Shown: piece after piece, positions 1 to 11,805 of the stretch
How the letters are laid out: each line of letters starts with the position of its first letter
Position numbering within the stretch: the first letter of the stretch is position 1
DNA from: Sinorhizobium fredii
Lineage (GTDB): Bacteria > Pseudomonadota > Alphaproteobacteria > Rhizobiales > Rhizobiaceae
Assembly (NCBI RefSeq): GCF_002944405.1
Contig: NZ_CP024307.1
Coordinates: 3,205,001 to 3,269,000 of the forward strand
Length of the DNA: 64,000 nt
Direction of reading: 5' to 3'
Translations under genes and position numbers: made by a program
Notes under the pieces: model-generated
What the model was told of the DNA's origin: nothing
Seen by the model: only the letters and a program-made list of their open reading frames with translations
The model's database searches: none

Positions 1-1
1 C

Positions 2-520
2 AAGAGCATCCGCCAGTTCCTGTTGCGCAATCCGGTTCCGAACGGCCACTTCCGGTCCGGCTTCGGCATGCGCCGCCACCCGATCCTCGGTTTCTCGCGA
101 ATGCACACGGGCGTCGACTGGTCGGCGCCGCGCGGCACGCCGATCATCGCAGCCGGCAACGGCGTTGTCGAAAAAGCCGGGTGGGATTCGGGCGGCTATG
201 GCAACCAGACGCTGATCCGCCACGCCAATGGCTATGTCTCATCCTATAATCACCAGAGCGCCATCGCCAAGAACGTCAAGGCGGGCGCAAAGGTCGTGCA
301 GGGCCAGGTGATCGGCTGGGTCGGCACCACCGGCCTGTCGACCGGCCCGCATCTCCACTACGAACTGATCGTCAACGGCAACAAGGTGGACCCCTTGCGC
401 ATCCGCCTGCCGGGCGGCAAGTCGCTCTCCGGCGAGGTGCTGGCAAAATTCGAGAAGGAGCGGGAGCGCATCGACGAACTTCTCGGCAAGGACGATCCGA
501 GCCAGGTCGCAAGCCAGTAG
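2..520 (+). CDS. M23 family metallopeptidase, C-terminal part (5' end outside window)
   Basis: The reading frame is open from the left edge, so the gene begins upstream and only about 172 C-terminal residues are present. They form a LytM/M23 peptidase domain. The zinc and catalytic motifs are visible: an RRHP segment, then HTGVD (first His/Asp ligand pair), and HLH about 80 residues later. M23 enzymes cleave peptide cross-links in peptidoglycan in the periplasm, or activate amidases when catalytically dead; here the ligands are intact, so an active endopeptidase is likely. The tail after the domain is short, charged and probably helical. A strong terminator follows about 35 bases after the stop. 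What the missing N-terminus carries (membrane anchor, coiled coil) cannot be seen. Confidence 0.9.
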   Translation, partial: KSIRQFLLRNPVPNGHFRSGFGMRRHPILGFSRMHTGVDWSAPRGTPIIAAGNGVVEKAGWDSGGYGNQTLIRHANGYVSSYNHQSAIAKNVKAGAKVVQGQVIGWVGTTGLSTGPHLHYELIVNGNKVDPLRIRLPGGKSLSGEVLAKFEKERERIDELLGKDDPSQVASQ

Positions 521-555
521 CGTCTCCACGAGGAACGGAGACGAGACACGAATGG

Positions 556-581
556 GGCCGCCCTATTGCGGGCGGCCTTTT
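556..581 (+). terminator. Rho-independent terminator after the M23 peptidase gene
   Basis: GGCCGCCC (556-563) and GGGCGGCC (570-577) form a perfect 8-bp stem with loop TATTGC, followed by TTTT. The T run lies on the + strand, so it ends the peptidase transcript. The leftward clpB gene stops at 599, so the element sits between convergent genes. Confidence 0.85.
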
Positions 582-598
582 CGCATTTTGAGAGATGC

Positions 599-3205
<2,607 letters not shown>

Positions 3206-3301
3206 GTCTTACCTCCATGATCCGGCGAGCCCATCGTTGTGGCACTGGCCGGCGTTTCAGGATCAGGCTCCCGCATTCGGCAAGCCCGCTACTACATGTC
3301 T

Positions 3302-3371
3302 CCTTAAATCGCTTTCGATTTAAGGTGCTACAGCGATCTTTGCGCGTCCAATACGACGTGCGGCGCTGTAG
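3302..3371. repeat. RIME-like intergenic mosaic repeat, copy A (short form)
   Basis: Two palindromes lie in tandem. The first is CCTTAAATCG (3302-3311) with CGATTTAAGG (3316-3325). The second is CTACAGCG (3328-3335) with CGCTGTAG (3364-3371). The same two palindromes occur in the same order at 51509-51599 and 55610-55706. Compared with those, this copy lacks the roughly 25-base linker between the palindromes. The layout matches the RIME family described from rhizobia; the family name is from memory and was not checked. It lies about 100 bases upstream of clpB. Confidence 0.75.
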
Positions 3372-3536
3372 TGACGGCTCGTCCCCGCGTTGCGGGGGTC
3401 CAAGTCTTCGAAGCGAATATGGGGCGATATTTTCGGAAATTAAAGGGCATCGGAAAGCGGCGTTCCGCGAATCTTTCCGGTGCATGGCGAAGGCCTGCGG
3501 AGCCGCCGGGCTCGCGAGCTGGCATTTAACCGATGC

Positions 3537-3562
3537 AAAAAGCCCGGCCGTCCGGCCGGGCT
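3537..3562 (-). terminator. Rho-independent terminator after the DUF4167 gene
   Basis: AGCCCGGCCG (3541-3550) pairs perfectly with CGGCCGGGCT (3553-3562), and the minus strand continues with a run of five T. It lies 31 bases after the DUF4167 stop codon and separates that gene from clpB. Confidence 0.9.
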
Positions 3563-3592
3563 TTCAGATAGGGAAATCTCGTATTTCTGGCG

Positions 3593-4234
3593 CTATTCCG
3601 ATGCCGCCAGGACCGGGGCGTCGCCGCCAGGCTGTCCTTCAGCCGCGGGCTCGTCTGCTGCATTGCGGCGCGGCTGGCGACGCGGGCGGGAGGCACTGCG
3701 GCGCCGCGAGCCGGTGCGGCCGGAAGACGCCACCGACGTCTCCTCCTCCATCGCCACTTCGGCAGGCATGCCTTCGATCACCGGCTGCGGGCCGGAACCG
3801 TCGATAACCGGCTGCGGCTCGCTGGGAGCAGGCGCCTGGGCGGGTGCTGCGGCGGCCGGTGCCGGCTCGGCATAGACCTGATCCAGATCGTCCTGATCGC
3901 GGTCGAGGTCGCGGTCCTGATAGTCCTGGCGCTCTTCGCGCTGGAAGCGATCCTGCATCTGCGCCTGTGCCGCCGCAATGATGCGGTTGTAGTGCTCGGC
4001 ATGCTGCAGGTAGTTTTCTGCCATGACACGGTCGCCGGCGCTCTGGGCGTCGCGGGCAAGCGCGGCGTATTTTTCCGCAATATGCTGGGCGGTACCGCGA
4101 ATTTTCACATCCGGGCCGGAGCTGTCGTACGTCCGCGTCAAGGGATTGGATCCCTTGCGGTTGTTATTGTTGTTATTGCTTCCGTTGTTGTTATTCCGCC
4201 CACGGCCGCGCTTGTTCTGCTGTCCTGGCCTCAT
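3593..4234 (-). CDS. DUF4167 domain-containing protein, Asn-rich N-terminus
   Basis: This 213-residue protein starts with a very basic, Gln/Asn/Arg-rich stretch (residues 5-28, including a run of six Asn) and then has a compact predicted helical segment (about 30-95, containing GTAQHIAEKY and YLQHAEHYNR). That segment matches the DUF4167 family of Rhizobiales as I recall it. The remainder is acidic, Ala/Pro-rich and ends in another basic patch (about 175-195). The function is unknown; the basic, low-complexity ends would suit nucleic-acid binding, which is inference. The gene lies downstream of prmC in the same direction but after a 315-base gap, so it is probably transcribed alone. It ends in a strong terminator. 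Confidence 0.88.
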   Translation of the reverse strand: MRPGQQNKRGRGRNNNNGSNNNNNNRKGSNPLTRTYDSSGPDVKIRGTAQHIAEKYAALARDAQSAGDRVMAENYLQHAEHYNRIIAAAQAQMQDRFQREERQDYQDRDLDRDQDDLDQVYAEPAPAAAAPAQAPAPSEPQPVIDGSGPQPVIEGMPAEVAMEEETSVASSGRTGSRRRSASRPRRQPRRNAADEPAAEGQPGGDAPVLAASE

Positions 4235-4549
4235 CGTCCATTCACCTGAATTTTCTTGCTGATGATAATCATATGGTTCCGTATCCCGGCCGGATTGTCC
4301 GCGCCCGAGAAAACACGCGCCACGGCAGACCGCCTGTTCGCGGTCCCGGCGCCGGCTGACGTCAAATTAACAGGTACCCGCACAAGGCACTGTTGAACCC
4401 TAGCAACTCTTTCTTGAGAGCAATCCCCGTGGCCAGGTCATACTGGAACGAATCTCTGGTCCATGACCTCTGCCCAGTGCGCGGCCAGAAACTAGCCCGC
4501 TTCCTTGGCGATTCCAAGCCCTTTCTTTGCTCATCCAGAAAAGAGGGCG
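4235..4549. other. 315-base intergenic region between DUF4167 and prmC
   Basis: The leftward promoter of the DUF4167 gene must lie here. The part nearest that gene is AT-rich for this genome. The prmC-proximal half (about 4390-4550) has mixed composition and no open frame with coding character. I see no RNA gene, repeat or clear terminator. Confidence 0.5.
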
Positions 4550-5446
4550 CTAGTGCAGCATTTTTTCAACGGTGATGCTGCCTTTGACGTCCTGCCCGAA
4601 TATCAGGACCCGGTCGTTGCCGCCGAGATCCTTGCGGCTCTCAAGCAGGCGGAAGCTCTGCGCTTGGAACAGCGCCGTAACTGCCTGCTTCTGATCGAAA
4701 CCGATTTCCAAGCCTACAACTCCGTCCGCTTCGAGATGGCGGCCGGCGTGTTGAGCGATGGCACGGTAAGCGTCAAGCCCGTCAATTCCGCCATCCAGGG
4801 CGGCAGCCGGATCATGGTTTCTGACCTCCGGCTCAAGCTCATCTATGACAGTGGACCGGATATACGGCGGATTTGAGACAATGACGTCGAACCGCCCTTC
4901 CACTGCCTCGAACCAATCGCTCCTAAGCGTCAGGAAGCGTTCGGCGAGCCCGTTCCTCTTCGCGTTTTCGCGTGCCGTCGCCAAGGCGTCTTCCGATATA
5001 TCGGTACCGGTGCCGCGCGCTTCAAGTACCCCGGCGAGAAGCGCGAGGCAAATGGCACCGGTGCCGGTTCCAAGGTCTATGAGCCGGCAGTGTCCCTTGC
5101 CCGCGGCTATGCGGCGCACATGGGGGATCAGGCAGTCGACAAGCGTTTCGGTGTCCGGCCGCGGCTCCAGCGTTTCCCTCGAAAGCGACAGGGCCAATCC
5201 ATGAAACTCGCGCTCGCCAAGAATGCGGTAGACCGGCTCGCGTGCCATCCGGCGGTCGATCGCCGCGCGGATACGCGCTGCATCTTCTGGGCTGACCGGC
5301 TCGCCTCCCCTTGCAATAAAGCCGGCGAGCGACAGGCCGAGTAGACCGGAAATCAGGTGCCTGGCATCGACCGCCGCATGTTCGATGCCGGCGGCCCTCA
5401 ACCGATCGCGGCTCTCGGAAAGCAGCCTGTCCAATGTCTCGCGCAT
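4550..5446 (-). CDS. prmC: Peptide chain release factor N5-glutamine methyltransferase PrmC
   Basis: The 298-residue protein shows the SAM-binding motif DLGTGTGAICLALL and the family signature NPPY (VSNPPYIRS), which binds the glutamine side chain. PrmC methylates the GGQ glutamine of release factors 1 and 2 and so speeds peptide release. Its substrate gene, prfA, lies just upstream, with only 7 bases between the prfA stop and this start, so the two are clearly co-transcribed. The open frame extends 30 codons further upstream into prfA, but family length and the start of similarity (RETLDRLLSESRDRL) favour the ATG at 5446. Confidence 0.95.
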   Translation of the reverse strand: MRETLDRLLSESRDRLRAAGIEHAAVDARHLISGLLGLSLAGFIARGGEPVSPEDAARIRAAIDRRMAREPVYRILGEREFHGLALSLSRETLEPRPDTETLVDCLIPHVRRIAAGKGHCRLIDLGTGTGAICLALLAGVLEARGTGTDISEDALATARENAKRNGLAERFLTLRSDWFEAVEGRFDVIVSNPPYIRSTVIDELEPEVRNHDPAAALDGGIDGLDAYRAIAQHAGRHLEADGVVGLEIGFDQKQAVTALFQAQSFRLLESRKDLGGNDRVLIFGQDVKGSITVEKMLH

Positions 5447-5453
5447 CCCCGGC

Positions 5454-6536
5454 TCAATTCTGCCGTTCGCCGAGCAGGGCGAGCTGGCTTGCCTGGTGGT
5501 CCGCAAGCAAGGCGTCGACGACCTCGTCGATCTCACCCTCCATCATCCGGTCGAGCTTGTAGAGCGTCAGATTGATACGGTGGTCGGTCAGGCGGCCCTG
5601 CGGGAAGTTGTAGGTGCGGATACGCTCCGAACGGTCGCCGGACCCCACTTGGCTCTTGCGGTCGGCCGACCTTTCGCTGTCGGCGCGCTGGCGCTCCATG
5701 TCGAAGAGCCGGGAACGCAGCACCTGCATCGCCTTGGCGCGGTTCTGGTGCTGCGACTTTTCCGAGCTGGTGACGACGAGGCCGGTGGGCAGGTGGGTGA
5801 TGCGGACTGCCGAATCCGTGGTGTTGACGTGCTGGCCGCCCGCTCCCGAAGAGCGCATCGTGTCGATACGGATATCCTCGGGGCGGATTTCGATATCGAT
5901 CTCCTCTGCCTCCGGCAGAACAGCGACGGTCGCAGCAGAGGTGTGGATGCGGCCGCTCGCTTCCGTTTCGGGTACGCGCTGCACCCGGTGGACGCCGGAC
6001 TCGAATTTCAGCCGCGAGAACACGCCGCGCCCGGAAACCGTCGCGATGATTTCCTTGTAGCCGCCGGCCTCGCCCTCGCTCGCCGAGAGCACCTCGACCC
6101 GCCAGCCCTTGGCCGCAGCGTAGCGCTCGTACATGCGGAACAGATCGCCGGCAAAGAGCGCCGCTTCCGACCCGCCCGTGCCGGCGCGGATTTCGAGGAT
6201 GGCGCTTTTTTCGTCGGCCGCATCCTTCGGCAGGAGCAGGATCTGGATCTCCTCTTCGAGCGCTTCGATCCGCTCCTCCACCTCGGGCTTTTCCATTTCC
6301 GCGAGGTCGCGCATCTCCTTGTCCGTCGCCCGGTCGGCGAGCATGGCCTCGATATCGGCAAGCTCGGCGACCGCCTTCTCGTAGACGCGGATTTTCGTCA
6401 CGACCGGCTGGAGCTCGGAATATTCCGATGCGAGCTTCACATAGACGTCGGCCGCGGGGCCTGCGGACATGCGCGCCTCGATCTCCGCGAAACGCCGTTC
6501 GAGCTCGCGCATCTTTTCAACAGGAAGCTTTGCCAA
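5454..6536 (-). CDS. prfA: Peptide chain release factor 1
   Basis: At 360 residues this is a full-length RF1. The GGQ motif sits in [18 protein letters not shown]; its glutamine reaches the peptidyl-transferase centre and triggers hydrolysis of peptidyl-tRNA at UAA/UAG. The N-terminal half is helical and charged, as usual for domain 1. It is followed directly by prmC, which methylates that glutamine. Upstream, ptsP ends 69 bases before this start and is on the same strand, so ptsP, prfA and prmC may form one transcript. The start [13 protein letters not shown] is the normal family start. Confidence 0.98.
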   Translation of the reverse strand: MAKLPVEKMRELERRFAEIEARMSAGPAADVYVKLASEYSELQPVVTKIRVYEKAVAELADIEAMLADRATDKEMRDLAEMEKPEVEERIEALEEEIQILLLPKDAADEKSAILEIRAGTGGSEAALFAGDLFRMYERYAAAKGWRVEVLSASEGEAGGYKEIIATVSGRGVFSRLKFESGVHRVQRVPETEASGRIHTSAATVAVLPEAEEIDIEIRPEDIRIDTMRSSGAGGQHVNTTDSAVRITHLPTGLVVTSSEKSQHQNRAKAMQVLRSRLFDMERQRADSERSADRKSQVGSGDRSERIRTYNFPQGRLTDHRINLTLYKLDRMMEGEIDEVVDALLADHQASQLALLGERQN

Positions 6537-6605
6537 GTTTCACTCCAAACACGTCCGCCTCGCCCGAACCCGGTTCGGACGAGGATGAAGACGCTTTCGA
6601 TCAAT

Positions 6606-8873
6606 CTATACCGGTATGCCGTTCGCCTCCGCGAAATCCACCAGAAGCTGGCGGATCGGCGTTTCGGATTTTGTATCGTCCAGGGCGGCATTGAGGACTT
6701 CGGCCAGCTTGTCGGCGTCGAGTGCCAGCAGCATGGCCTTGACAGGCCCGACGGCAGTCGAGGCCATGGATACCGAGCGGAAGCCGATACCGAGCAGTGC
6801 CATGGCCGAAAGCGGCTTGCTCGCCATCTCGCCGCAGAGCGTCACCGGCGTGTCGTTGCGTTCGCCGGCGCGCACGATGTCGCGCAACATTCTCAGGAAC
6901 GGCCGACCGAGAATGTCGAAACGGTCGGAAACGCGGGCATTGCCGCGATCGACCGCCATGGCGAACTGGAAGAGATCGTTCGAGCCGACCGAGACGAAAT
7001 CCACCTCGGCCATGAGTTCGTCAAGCTGCCAGAGCAGAGCCGGCACCTCGAGCATCGCCCCGAACTGCAGCTTGCGCGGCAATTGCTCTCCGAGTTTCGA
7101 CTGCCGCTCGATCTCCTTCTGCAGGAGCTCGCGCGCCACCTTGAGTTCCGACACCTCGGTCACCATCGGCAGCATCAGCTTGAACTCGGCGCCGGCAGCC
7201 GCGCGCAGCATCGCTCGGAACTGGGTCCGCAGCAGGCCCGGCCGGTCGAGCGACAGCCGGATGGCGCGCCAGCCGAGCGCCGGATTTTCCTCTTCCGCCG
7301 CGCGGAAATAGGGCACGACCTTGTCACCGCCAATGTCCAGCGTGCGGAAGGTTACCGGTTTGCCGCCCGTCTGCTTCAAGACGTTGCGGTAGAACGCTTC
7401 CTGTTCCTCCGCCTTCGGCATGGTGGAGGCGATCATGAACTGCAGTTCGGTGCGGAAGAGGCCGATGCCTTCGGCGCCCGCTTCGTTCAAATGCGGTAGA
7501 TCGACCAGGAGCCCGGCATTCATCTGCAGCGTAATGCGCTTGCCGTCCTTCGTCAGCGGCTCGACGTCTTTCAGCGCCCTGAACTGCGCCTGGCGGCGGG
7601 CGCGGAAGCGCACCTTTTCCTCGTAGGAGCGCTGCAGGTCGGCGACCGGGCGCAGGTGCACTTTAGCGTCATCGCCATCGACGATAATCGCGTCGCGGTT
7701 TTCGGCAAGCGCCACCGCTCCTGCTGCCTGCCCCACGACCGGAATGCCCATGGCGCGCGCGACGATCACCACATGGCTGGTGACCGCACCCTCTTCCAGG
7801 ACGAGGCCGCGGACGTTCTCGCGCGGATAATCGAGCAGTTCCGCCGCGCCCATGGCGCGCGCGACGATGATCGCGTCGCTCGGGAAATCGGCGGCGGAAA
7901 GCTTGGCGCCGTAGCCGGAGAGCTGGCGCAGCAGGCGGTTGGCGAGATCGTCGAAGTCATGCATCCGCTCGCGCAGATAGGGATCCGTCAGCCGGATCAT
8001 CCTTGCCTTCGTCTCGCTTTGCACTCTCTCGACCGCCGCCTCGGCCGTCAGGCCGTTGCGGATCGCTTCCTCGAGCTTTCTCACCCAACCACGATCGTGC
8101 GCGAACATGCGGTAGGTCTCGAGCACCGCCCGGTGCTCGCCTTCCATCGACACGTCGCGCCGCGACAGCATGTCGTCGATCGAGATGCGCAGCGACCCCA
8201 GCGCCTCGGCGAGGCGCTGCAGTTCGTGCTCCGTATCCTCGTTGAGCAGGTTGGTGACGACGATCCTCGGCTCGTGCAGCACCACATAGCCAAGGCCGAT
8301 GCCTTCGCCATAGCTGTTGCCCTCGATCGCAACGGGGCGCGAAAGGTCCAGCTCAAGTCCGGGTTTGGTGATCTTCTTGAGCTCGCCGGTCGCGACCATC
8401 TCGGCGAGCACCATGGCGGTCGTCTCGAGCGCCTCGACCTCGTCCTCGCGATAGTTGCGCATCGCCTTGTTCTGCACGACCAGAACGCCGAGCGCGCGCC
8501 CGGTGCGCAGGATCGGCACGCCAAGGAAGGAGTGGTAGATCTCTTCGCCGGTCTCGGGGAGATAGGTGAAGGCCGGATGCGCCTGCGCGTCGGAGAGATT
8601 GAGCGGGCGCGCCGAGGCGGCGATCGTGCCGACGAGACCCTGGCCCATCTTCAGTTGTGCCAAGTGCACCGCGGTCTTGTTCAGACCTTCGGTCGCGTAA
8701 AGCTCGAGAATGCCGTCGGAGCGCAGCACATAGACGGAGCACACTTCCGCGACCATGTTCTGCGCGATCTGGCGCACGATACGGTCAAGGCGCTCCTGCG
8801 GCTCGAGCGGTTCCGCCATGAGCTCGCGCAACCGCTTGAGGAGAACGCGCGGACCCGCGGAAAGGTCTCTCAT
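6606..8873 (-). CDS. ptsP: Phosphoenolpyruvate-protein phosphotransferase PtsP (EI-Ntr)
   Basis: The 755-residue protein has an N-terminal GAF domain (about 20-160) followed by enzyme I of the phosphotransferase system. The phosphorylated histidine is His367 in TSHVVIVARAMGIP, and the C-terminal barrel contains the active-site cysteine segment LCGEMASKP. PtsP takes phosphate from phosphoenolpyruvate and passes it to NPr and EIIA-Ntr; the GAF domain of relatives senses glutamine and 2-oxoglutarate. No NPr or EIIA gene is in this window. In rhizobia this relay affects potassium balance, carbon/nitrogen status and polymer metabolism. Placement directly after lysC is, to my knowledge, common in alphaproteobacteria. 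Confidence 0.97.
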   Translation of the reverse strand: MRDLSAGPRVLLKRLRELMAEPLEPQERLDRIVRQIAQNMVAEVCSVYVLRSDGILELYATEGLNKTAVHLAQLKMGQGLVGTIAASARPLNLSDAQAHPAFTYLPETGEEIYHSFLGVPILRTGRALGVLVVQNKAMRNYREDEVEALETTAMVLAEMVATGELKKITKPGLELDLSRPVAIEGNSYGEGIGLGYVVLHEPRIVVTNLLNEDTEHELQRLAEALGSLRISIDDMLSRRDVSMEGEHRAVLETYRMFAHDRGWVRKLEEAIRNGLTAEAAVERVQSETKARMIRLTDPYLRERMHDFDDLANRLLRQLSGYGAKLSAADFPSDAIIVARAMGAAELLDYPRENVRGLVLEEGAVTSHVVIVARAMGIPVVGQAAGAVALAENRDAIIVDGDDAKVHLRPVADLQRSYEEKVRFRARRQAQFRALKDVEPLTKDGKRITLQMNAGLLVDLPHLNEAGAEGIGLFRTELQFMIASTMPKAEEQEAFYRNVLKQTGGKPVTFRTLDIGGDKVVPYFRAAEEENPALGWRAIRLSLDRPGLLRTQFRAMLRAAAGAEFKLMLPMVTEVSELKVARELLQKEIERQSKLGEQLPRKLQFGAMLEVPALLWQLDELMAEVDFVSVGSNDLFQFAMAVDRGNARVSDRFDILGRPFLRMLRDIVRAGERNDTPVTLCGEMASKPLSAMALLGIGFRSVSMASTAVGPVKAMLLALDADKLAEVLNAALDDTKSETPIRQLLVDFAEANGIPV

Positions 8874-8965
8874 CGCGTAGGGTCTCCCGAATAAGAATAT
8901 ACGACGGCACGTGACGGGAGGCGCGGGCCCTGGCGGCCGCGAATCCCCAATCGAATGCCTGCTGT

Positions 8966-10240
8966 CTAACTCTTATCGAGACCGTAGGCGGAATGCAAAG
9001 TGCGAACCGCCAATTCCGCGTATGGACCGTCGATCAGGATGGAAATCTTGATCTCGGAGGTGGTGATCGCCTTGATGTTGATGCCCTTCTCGGCGAGCGC
9101 TCGGAAGGCAGAGGCGGCGACACCCGCATGGCTGCGCATGCCGATGCCGATGACCGAAACCTTGACGAGGCCGGATTCCGATTGCGCGACGTCGTAGCCG
9201 ATCTTCTCCTTGTTGTCGGAGAGCACCTTCAGCGCCTTGTTGACGTCGCCGGACGGGACCGTGAAGGTCATGTCCGTCTTGGAGCCGTCTTCGGAAATGT
9301 TCTGGACGATCATATCGACGTTGATATGGGCTTCGGCGAGTGGGCCGAAGATCGCCGCGGAAACGCCCGGCCGGTCGGCCAAGCGCCGCAGCGAGATCTG
9401 GGCTTCATCCTTGGCATAGGCGATGCCGGTTACGACTTCCTGTTCCACGATCTCATCCTCATCACAAATCAGCGTTCCGGGCGGGTTCAGAAGGTCACCC
9501 ATGCCCGGCGCATCGGGATCCTCGAAAGACGAGCGTACGAAGGTACGCACCTTGTGCACCATGGCGAGCTCGACCGAGCGCACCTGCAGGACCTTGGCGC
9601 CGAGGGAAGCCATTTCCAGCATTTCCTCGAAGGCGATCTTCTTCAATCGCCGCGCCTTCGGCTCGATGCGCGGATCGGTCGTGTAGACGCCATCAACGTC
9701 GGTGTAGATGTCGCAGCGGTCGGCCTTGACGGCAGCGGCGATGGCGACGGCGGAGGTGTCGGAGCCGCCGCGGCCGAGGGTCGCGACGCGATTGTCGGGG
9801 CCGAGCCCCTGGAAGCCGGCAACGACCGCCACCTGACCCTCGCCCATGCGGCGGATGATATCGGCGCCGTCGATGTCGAGGATGCGGGCCGCACCATGGG
9901 CGTTGTCGGTCTTGACCGGCAGCTGCCAGCCCTGCCAGGAGCGGGCGTTGATGCCCATCGACTGCAGGGCGATCGCCAGCAGTCCGGAGGTCACCTGCTC
10001 GCCGGAGGCGACCACCGCGTCATATTCGCGCGCATCGTAGAACGGCGCATTCGAGCCCGCCACCTTCGGCATGTTCTCGACCCAGCCGACCAGCTCGTTG
10101 GTCTTGCCGGACATCGCGGAAACGACGACGGCGACCTCGTGGCCGGCATCGACTTCGCGTTTTACATGGCGGGCGACATTGTGGATGCGGTTCAAATCTG
10201 CGACGGAAGTCCCGCCGAATTTCATCACGATGCGTGCCAT
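8966..10240 (-). CDS. lysC: Aspartate kinase
   Basis: The 424-residue enzyme phosphorylates aspartate, the first step to lysine, methionine, threonine and diaminopimelate. The N-terminal kinase domain starts with KFGGTSV (residues 7-13) and contains GRGGSDTSA; the C-terminal third has two ACT domains (about 265-420), the usual site of allosteric inhibition by lysine/threonine. An internal start for a separate regulatory subunit, known in Bacillus and Corynebacterium, cannot be judged here. It leads the leftward lysC-ptsP-prfA-prmC run, with a 92-base gap to ptsP. The ribosome site is GAGG just upstream of the ATG at 10240. Confidence 0.98.
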   Translation of the reverse strand: MARIVMKFGGTSVADLNRIHNVARHVKREVDAGHEVAVVVSAMSGKTNELVGWVENMPKVAGSNAPFYDAREYDAVVASGEQVTSGLLAIALQSMGINARSWQGWQLPVKTDNAHGAARILDIDGADIIRRMGEGQVAVVAGFQGLGPDNRVATLGRGGSDTSAVAIAAAVKADRCDIYTDVDGVYTTDPRIEPKARRLKKIAFEEMLEMASLGAKVLQVRSVELAMVHKVRTFVRSSFEDPDAPGMGDLLNPPGTLICDEDEIVEQEVVTGIAYAKDEAQISLRRLADRPGVSAAIFGPLAEAHINVDMIVQNISEDGSKTDMTFTVPSGDVNKALKVLSDNKEKIGYDVAQSESGLVKVSVIGIGMRSHAGVAASAFRALAEKGINIKAITTSEIKISILIDGPYAELAVRTLHSAYGLDKS

Positions 10241-10458
10241 TTCGCCTCTACCGTACCAACATGTTTCGCGCCTGCGCCCGACAGCACTCCCGCCGGCGCC
10301 TGACGATCAAAAAGCAGAGACTTCTCGGACATCGGCCAGCCACCGCTGCGGGGAGCGGAAAGTCGCGGCGTCTCTTAGCGGATCAGCGGGCGGCGTGCAA
10401 TGGGAGGGTGGAGGAAGACTTGAGCGTCGGGGGCAGGTTTCCAGGATCTGGCCGGACG

Positions 10459-10980
10459 TCAGGCGGCGAAATCCGGGTGTCTCGCCACGACGCAGGCGAC
10501 GTCGCAACCGCGAACCCGATGCGTCGCCCGCGCCTCCACCGTCCAGCCGCTGCGGCACACACCCGCTTCGAGACGCGGCACGAGATCGTTGGCAGTGCGC
10601 GAGGGTTCGTCGTGAAAGAGAAAGAGCCGTCCGAACGGCGACAAGTGCCTGGCTAGGACGGCAAGCTCGCGCTCCGGATTGCCGCGCGCGAAAATGCCGA
10701 CGCGCAGAGCAAAAGCCTTGTCGAATACGGCGCTGCCAAACTCGGCCCGTGCGAGTTCCGCGACCACGAACTCGGCTCGCCCGTCGGCGACGAAGGCGGC
10801 ATTTCGCCGCCGCGCGGCCTCGATCATTGCCGCCGAACGGTCGATCGCAAGCAACCGACCGTCGACGAGCCGGTCGCACACCATCGTCGCCGCCAAGCCG
10901 TGACCGCAGCCGATCTCGAGAATGCACTCGGATGCCTCGGGCGCAAGCATCTCTACCGCCCAGCCGATCCGATCTCTCAT
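10459..10980 (-). CDS. Class I SAM-dependent methyltransferase, small
   Basis: A 173-residue protein with a clear SAM-binding glycine motif (ILEIGCGHGLAATM, residues 19-32) and a following acidic residue in LLAIDRSAAMI. The core Rossmann fold is complete but no substrate-binding extension is visible, so the substrate cannot be named. It ends in a cysteine-containing segment (RVRGCDVACVVARH). It reads leftward and stops 218 bases before lysC, so a shared transcript is possible but not evident. Start at 10980 is supported by a nearby GAGG. Confidence 0.85.
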   Translation of the reverse strand: MRDRIGWAVEMLAPEASECILEIGCGHGLAATMVCDRLVDGRLLAIDRSAAMIEAARRRNAAFVADGRAEFVVAELARAEFGSAVFDKAFALRVGIFARGNPERELAVLARHLSPFGRLFLFHDEPSRTANDLVPRLEAGVCRSGWTVEARATHRVRGCDVACVVARHPDFAA

Positions 10981-11143
10981 CGCCTCACCACCGTCTCACG
11001 CCGGATTCCTGCTCTCTAAGTTGGCAGCAATCATCTGCGATCGCAATGCTTCAATATTAGCACCACTTGCAAACTTGCTGCAGTTTTGTCATTCTCCGAC
11101 CTGAGCGAAAGTCAGGCGGCGACGTTCAACGGGAGGAAGGGCA

Positions 11144-11689
11144 ATGCGCAAGGTCATCATGTGGGACATGGTCAGTGTCGACGGCTTCTTCGAGGCGCCG
11201 GGGCATGATATCGACTGGTTCGTCTTCGAGGACGAGCTTGCCGCCTATATCGGCGAGACGCAGTTGGAAGCCGGTACGCTGCTCTTCGGACGCGTCACCT
11301 ACGAGATGATGGCCGCCTATTGGCCCTCGGCCGAGGGCAACATCGCCACTTTCATGAACGGGGCGGAAAAGTACGTTTTCTCGAAGACGCTGACGAGCGC
11401 CGAGTGGAACAACACGACACTCGTCTCCGGCGACGCCGTCGCCGAGGTCGAGCGCCTGAAGCAGCGCGACGGCGGCACGATCTTCATCTTCGGCAGCGCC
11501 GACTTTGCCGCCACCCTGACCGCCCGTGGACTGGTCGACGAATACCGTCTCGGCATCAATCCGGTGCTCCTCGGCAAAGGCACTCCGCTCTTCCAGAACA
11601 TCCCTGAGCGCACCAAGCTGGACCTCACCCATGTCCGCCCGCTAAAATCCGGCGTCGTCATCCTGCACTATCAGCCCGCCAAGGCTTGA
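11144..11689 (+). CDS. Dihydrofolate reductase family protein (RibD C-terminal-like)
   Basis: The 181-residue protein has the RibD-C/DHFR-like fold: [16 protein letters not shown] at the start, a [13 protein letters not shown] segment and the late [24 protein letters not shown], typical of the YyaP/YwjB type of reductases. The true substrate of this subgroup is generally unknown, so 'dihydrofolate reductase' should not be taken literally. The ribosome site GGGAGGAAGG lies just before the ATG. The gene is followed by ubiG in the same direction with about 115 bases between them. Confidence 0.88.
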   Translation: MRKVIMWDMVSVDGFFEAPGHDIDWFVFEDELAAYIGETQLEAGTLLFGRVTYEMMAAYWPSAEGNIATFMNGAEKYVFSKTLTSAEWNNTTLVSGDAVAEVERLKQRDGGTIFIFGSADFAATLTARGLVDEYRLGINPVLLGKGTPLFQNIPERTKLDLTHVRPLKSGVVILHYQPAKA

Positions 11690-11805
11690 GGCGGTTTGCA
11701 AAGCCGCCCCTTGACATCGCCCGTCGATCGTCCGACTTCACCTTTCGACAGGGCGGATTTCAGGCGCGACGTTTCTGCCCGGACCCGATACGCGAGGAGG
11801 CTCCG

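Noticed and set aside
3206..3300. A heat-shock sigma (RpoH) promoter for clpB
   Set aside because: CTTG- and CCT-like segments occur, but none pairs with a good -10 at accepted spacing. I left it out.
5385..7499. A 704-codon open frame on the + strand across prfA and ptsP
   Set aside because: It spans the ends of two well-defined leftward genes and their gap; composition effect only.
10241..10458. A lysine riboswitch or leader peptide before lysC
   Set aside because: No long structured leader or run of lysine codons is visible in the 218 bases upstream, and lysine riboswitches are not known from this group.
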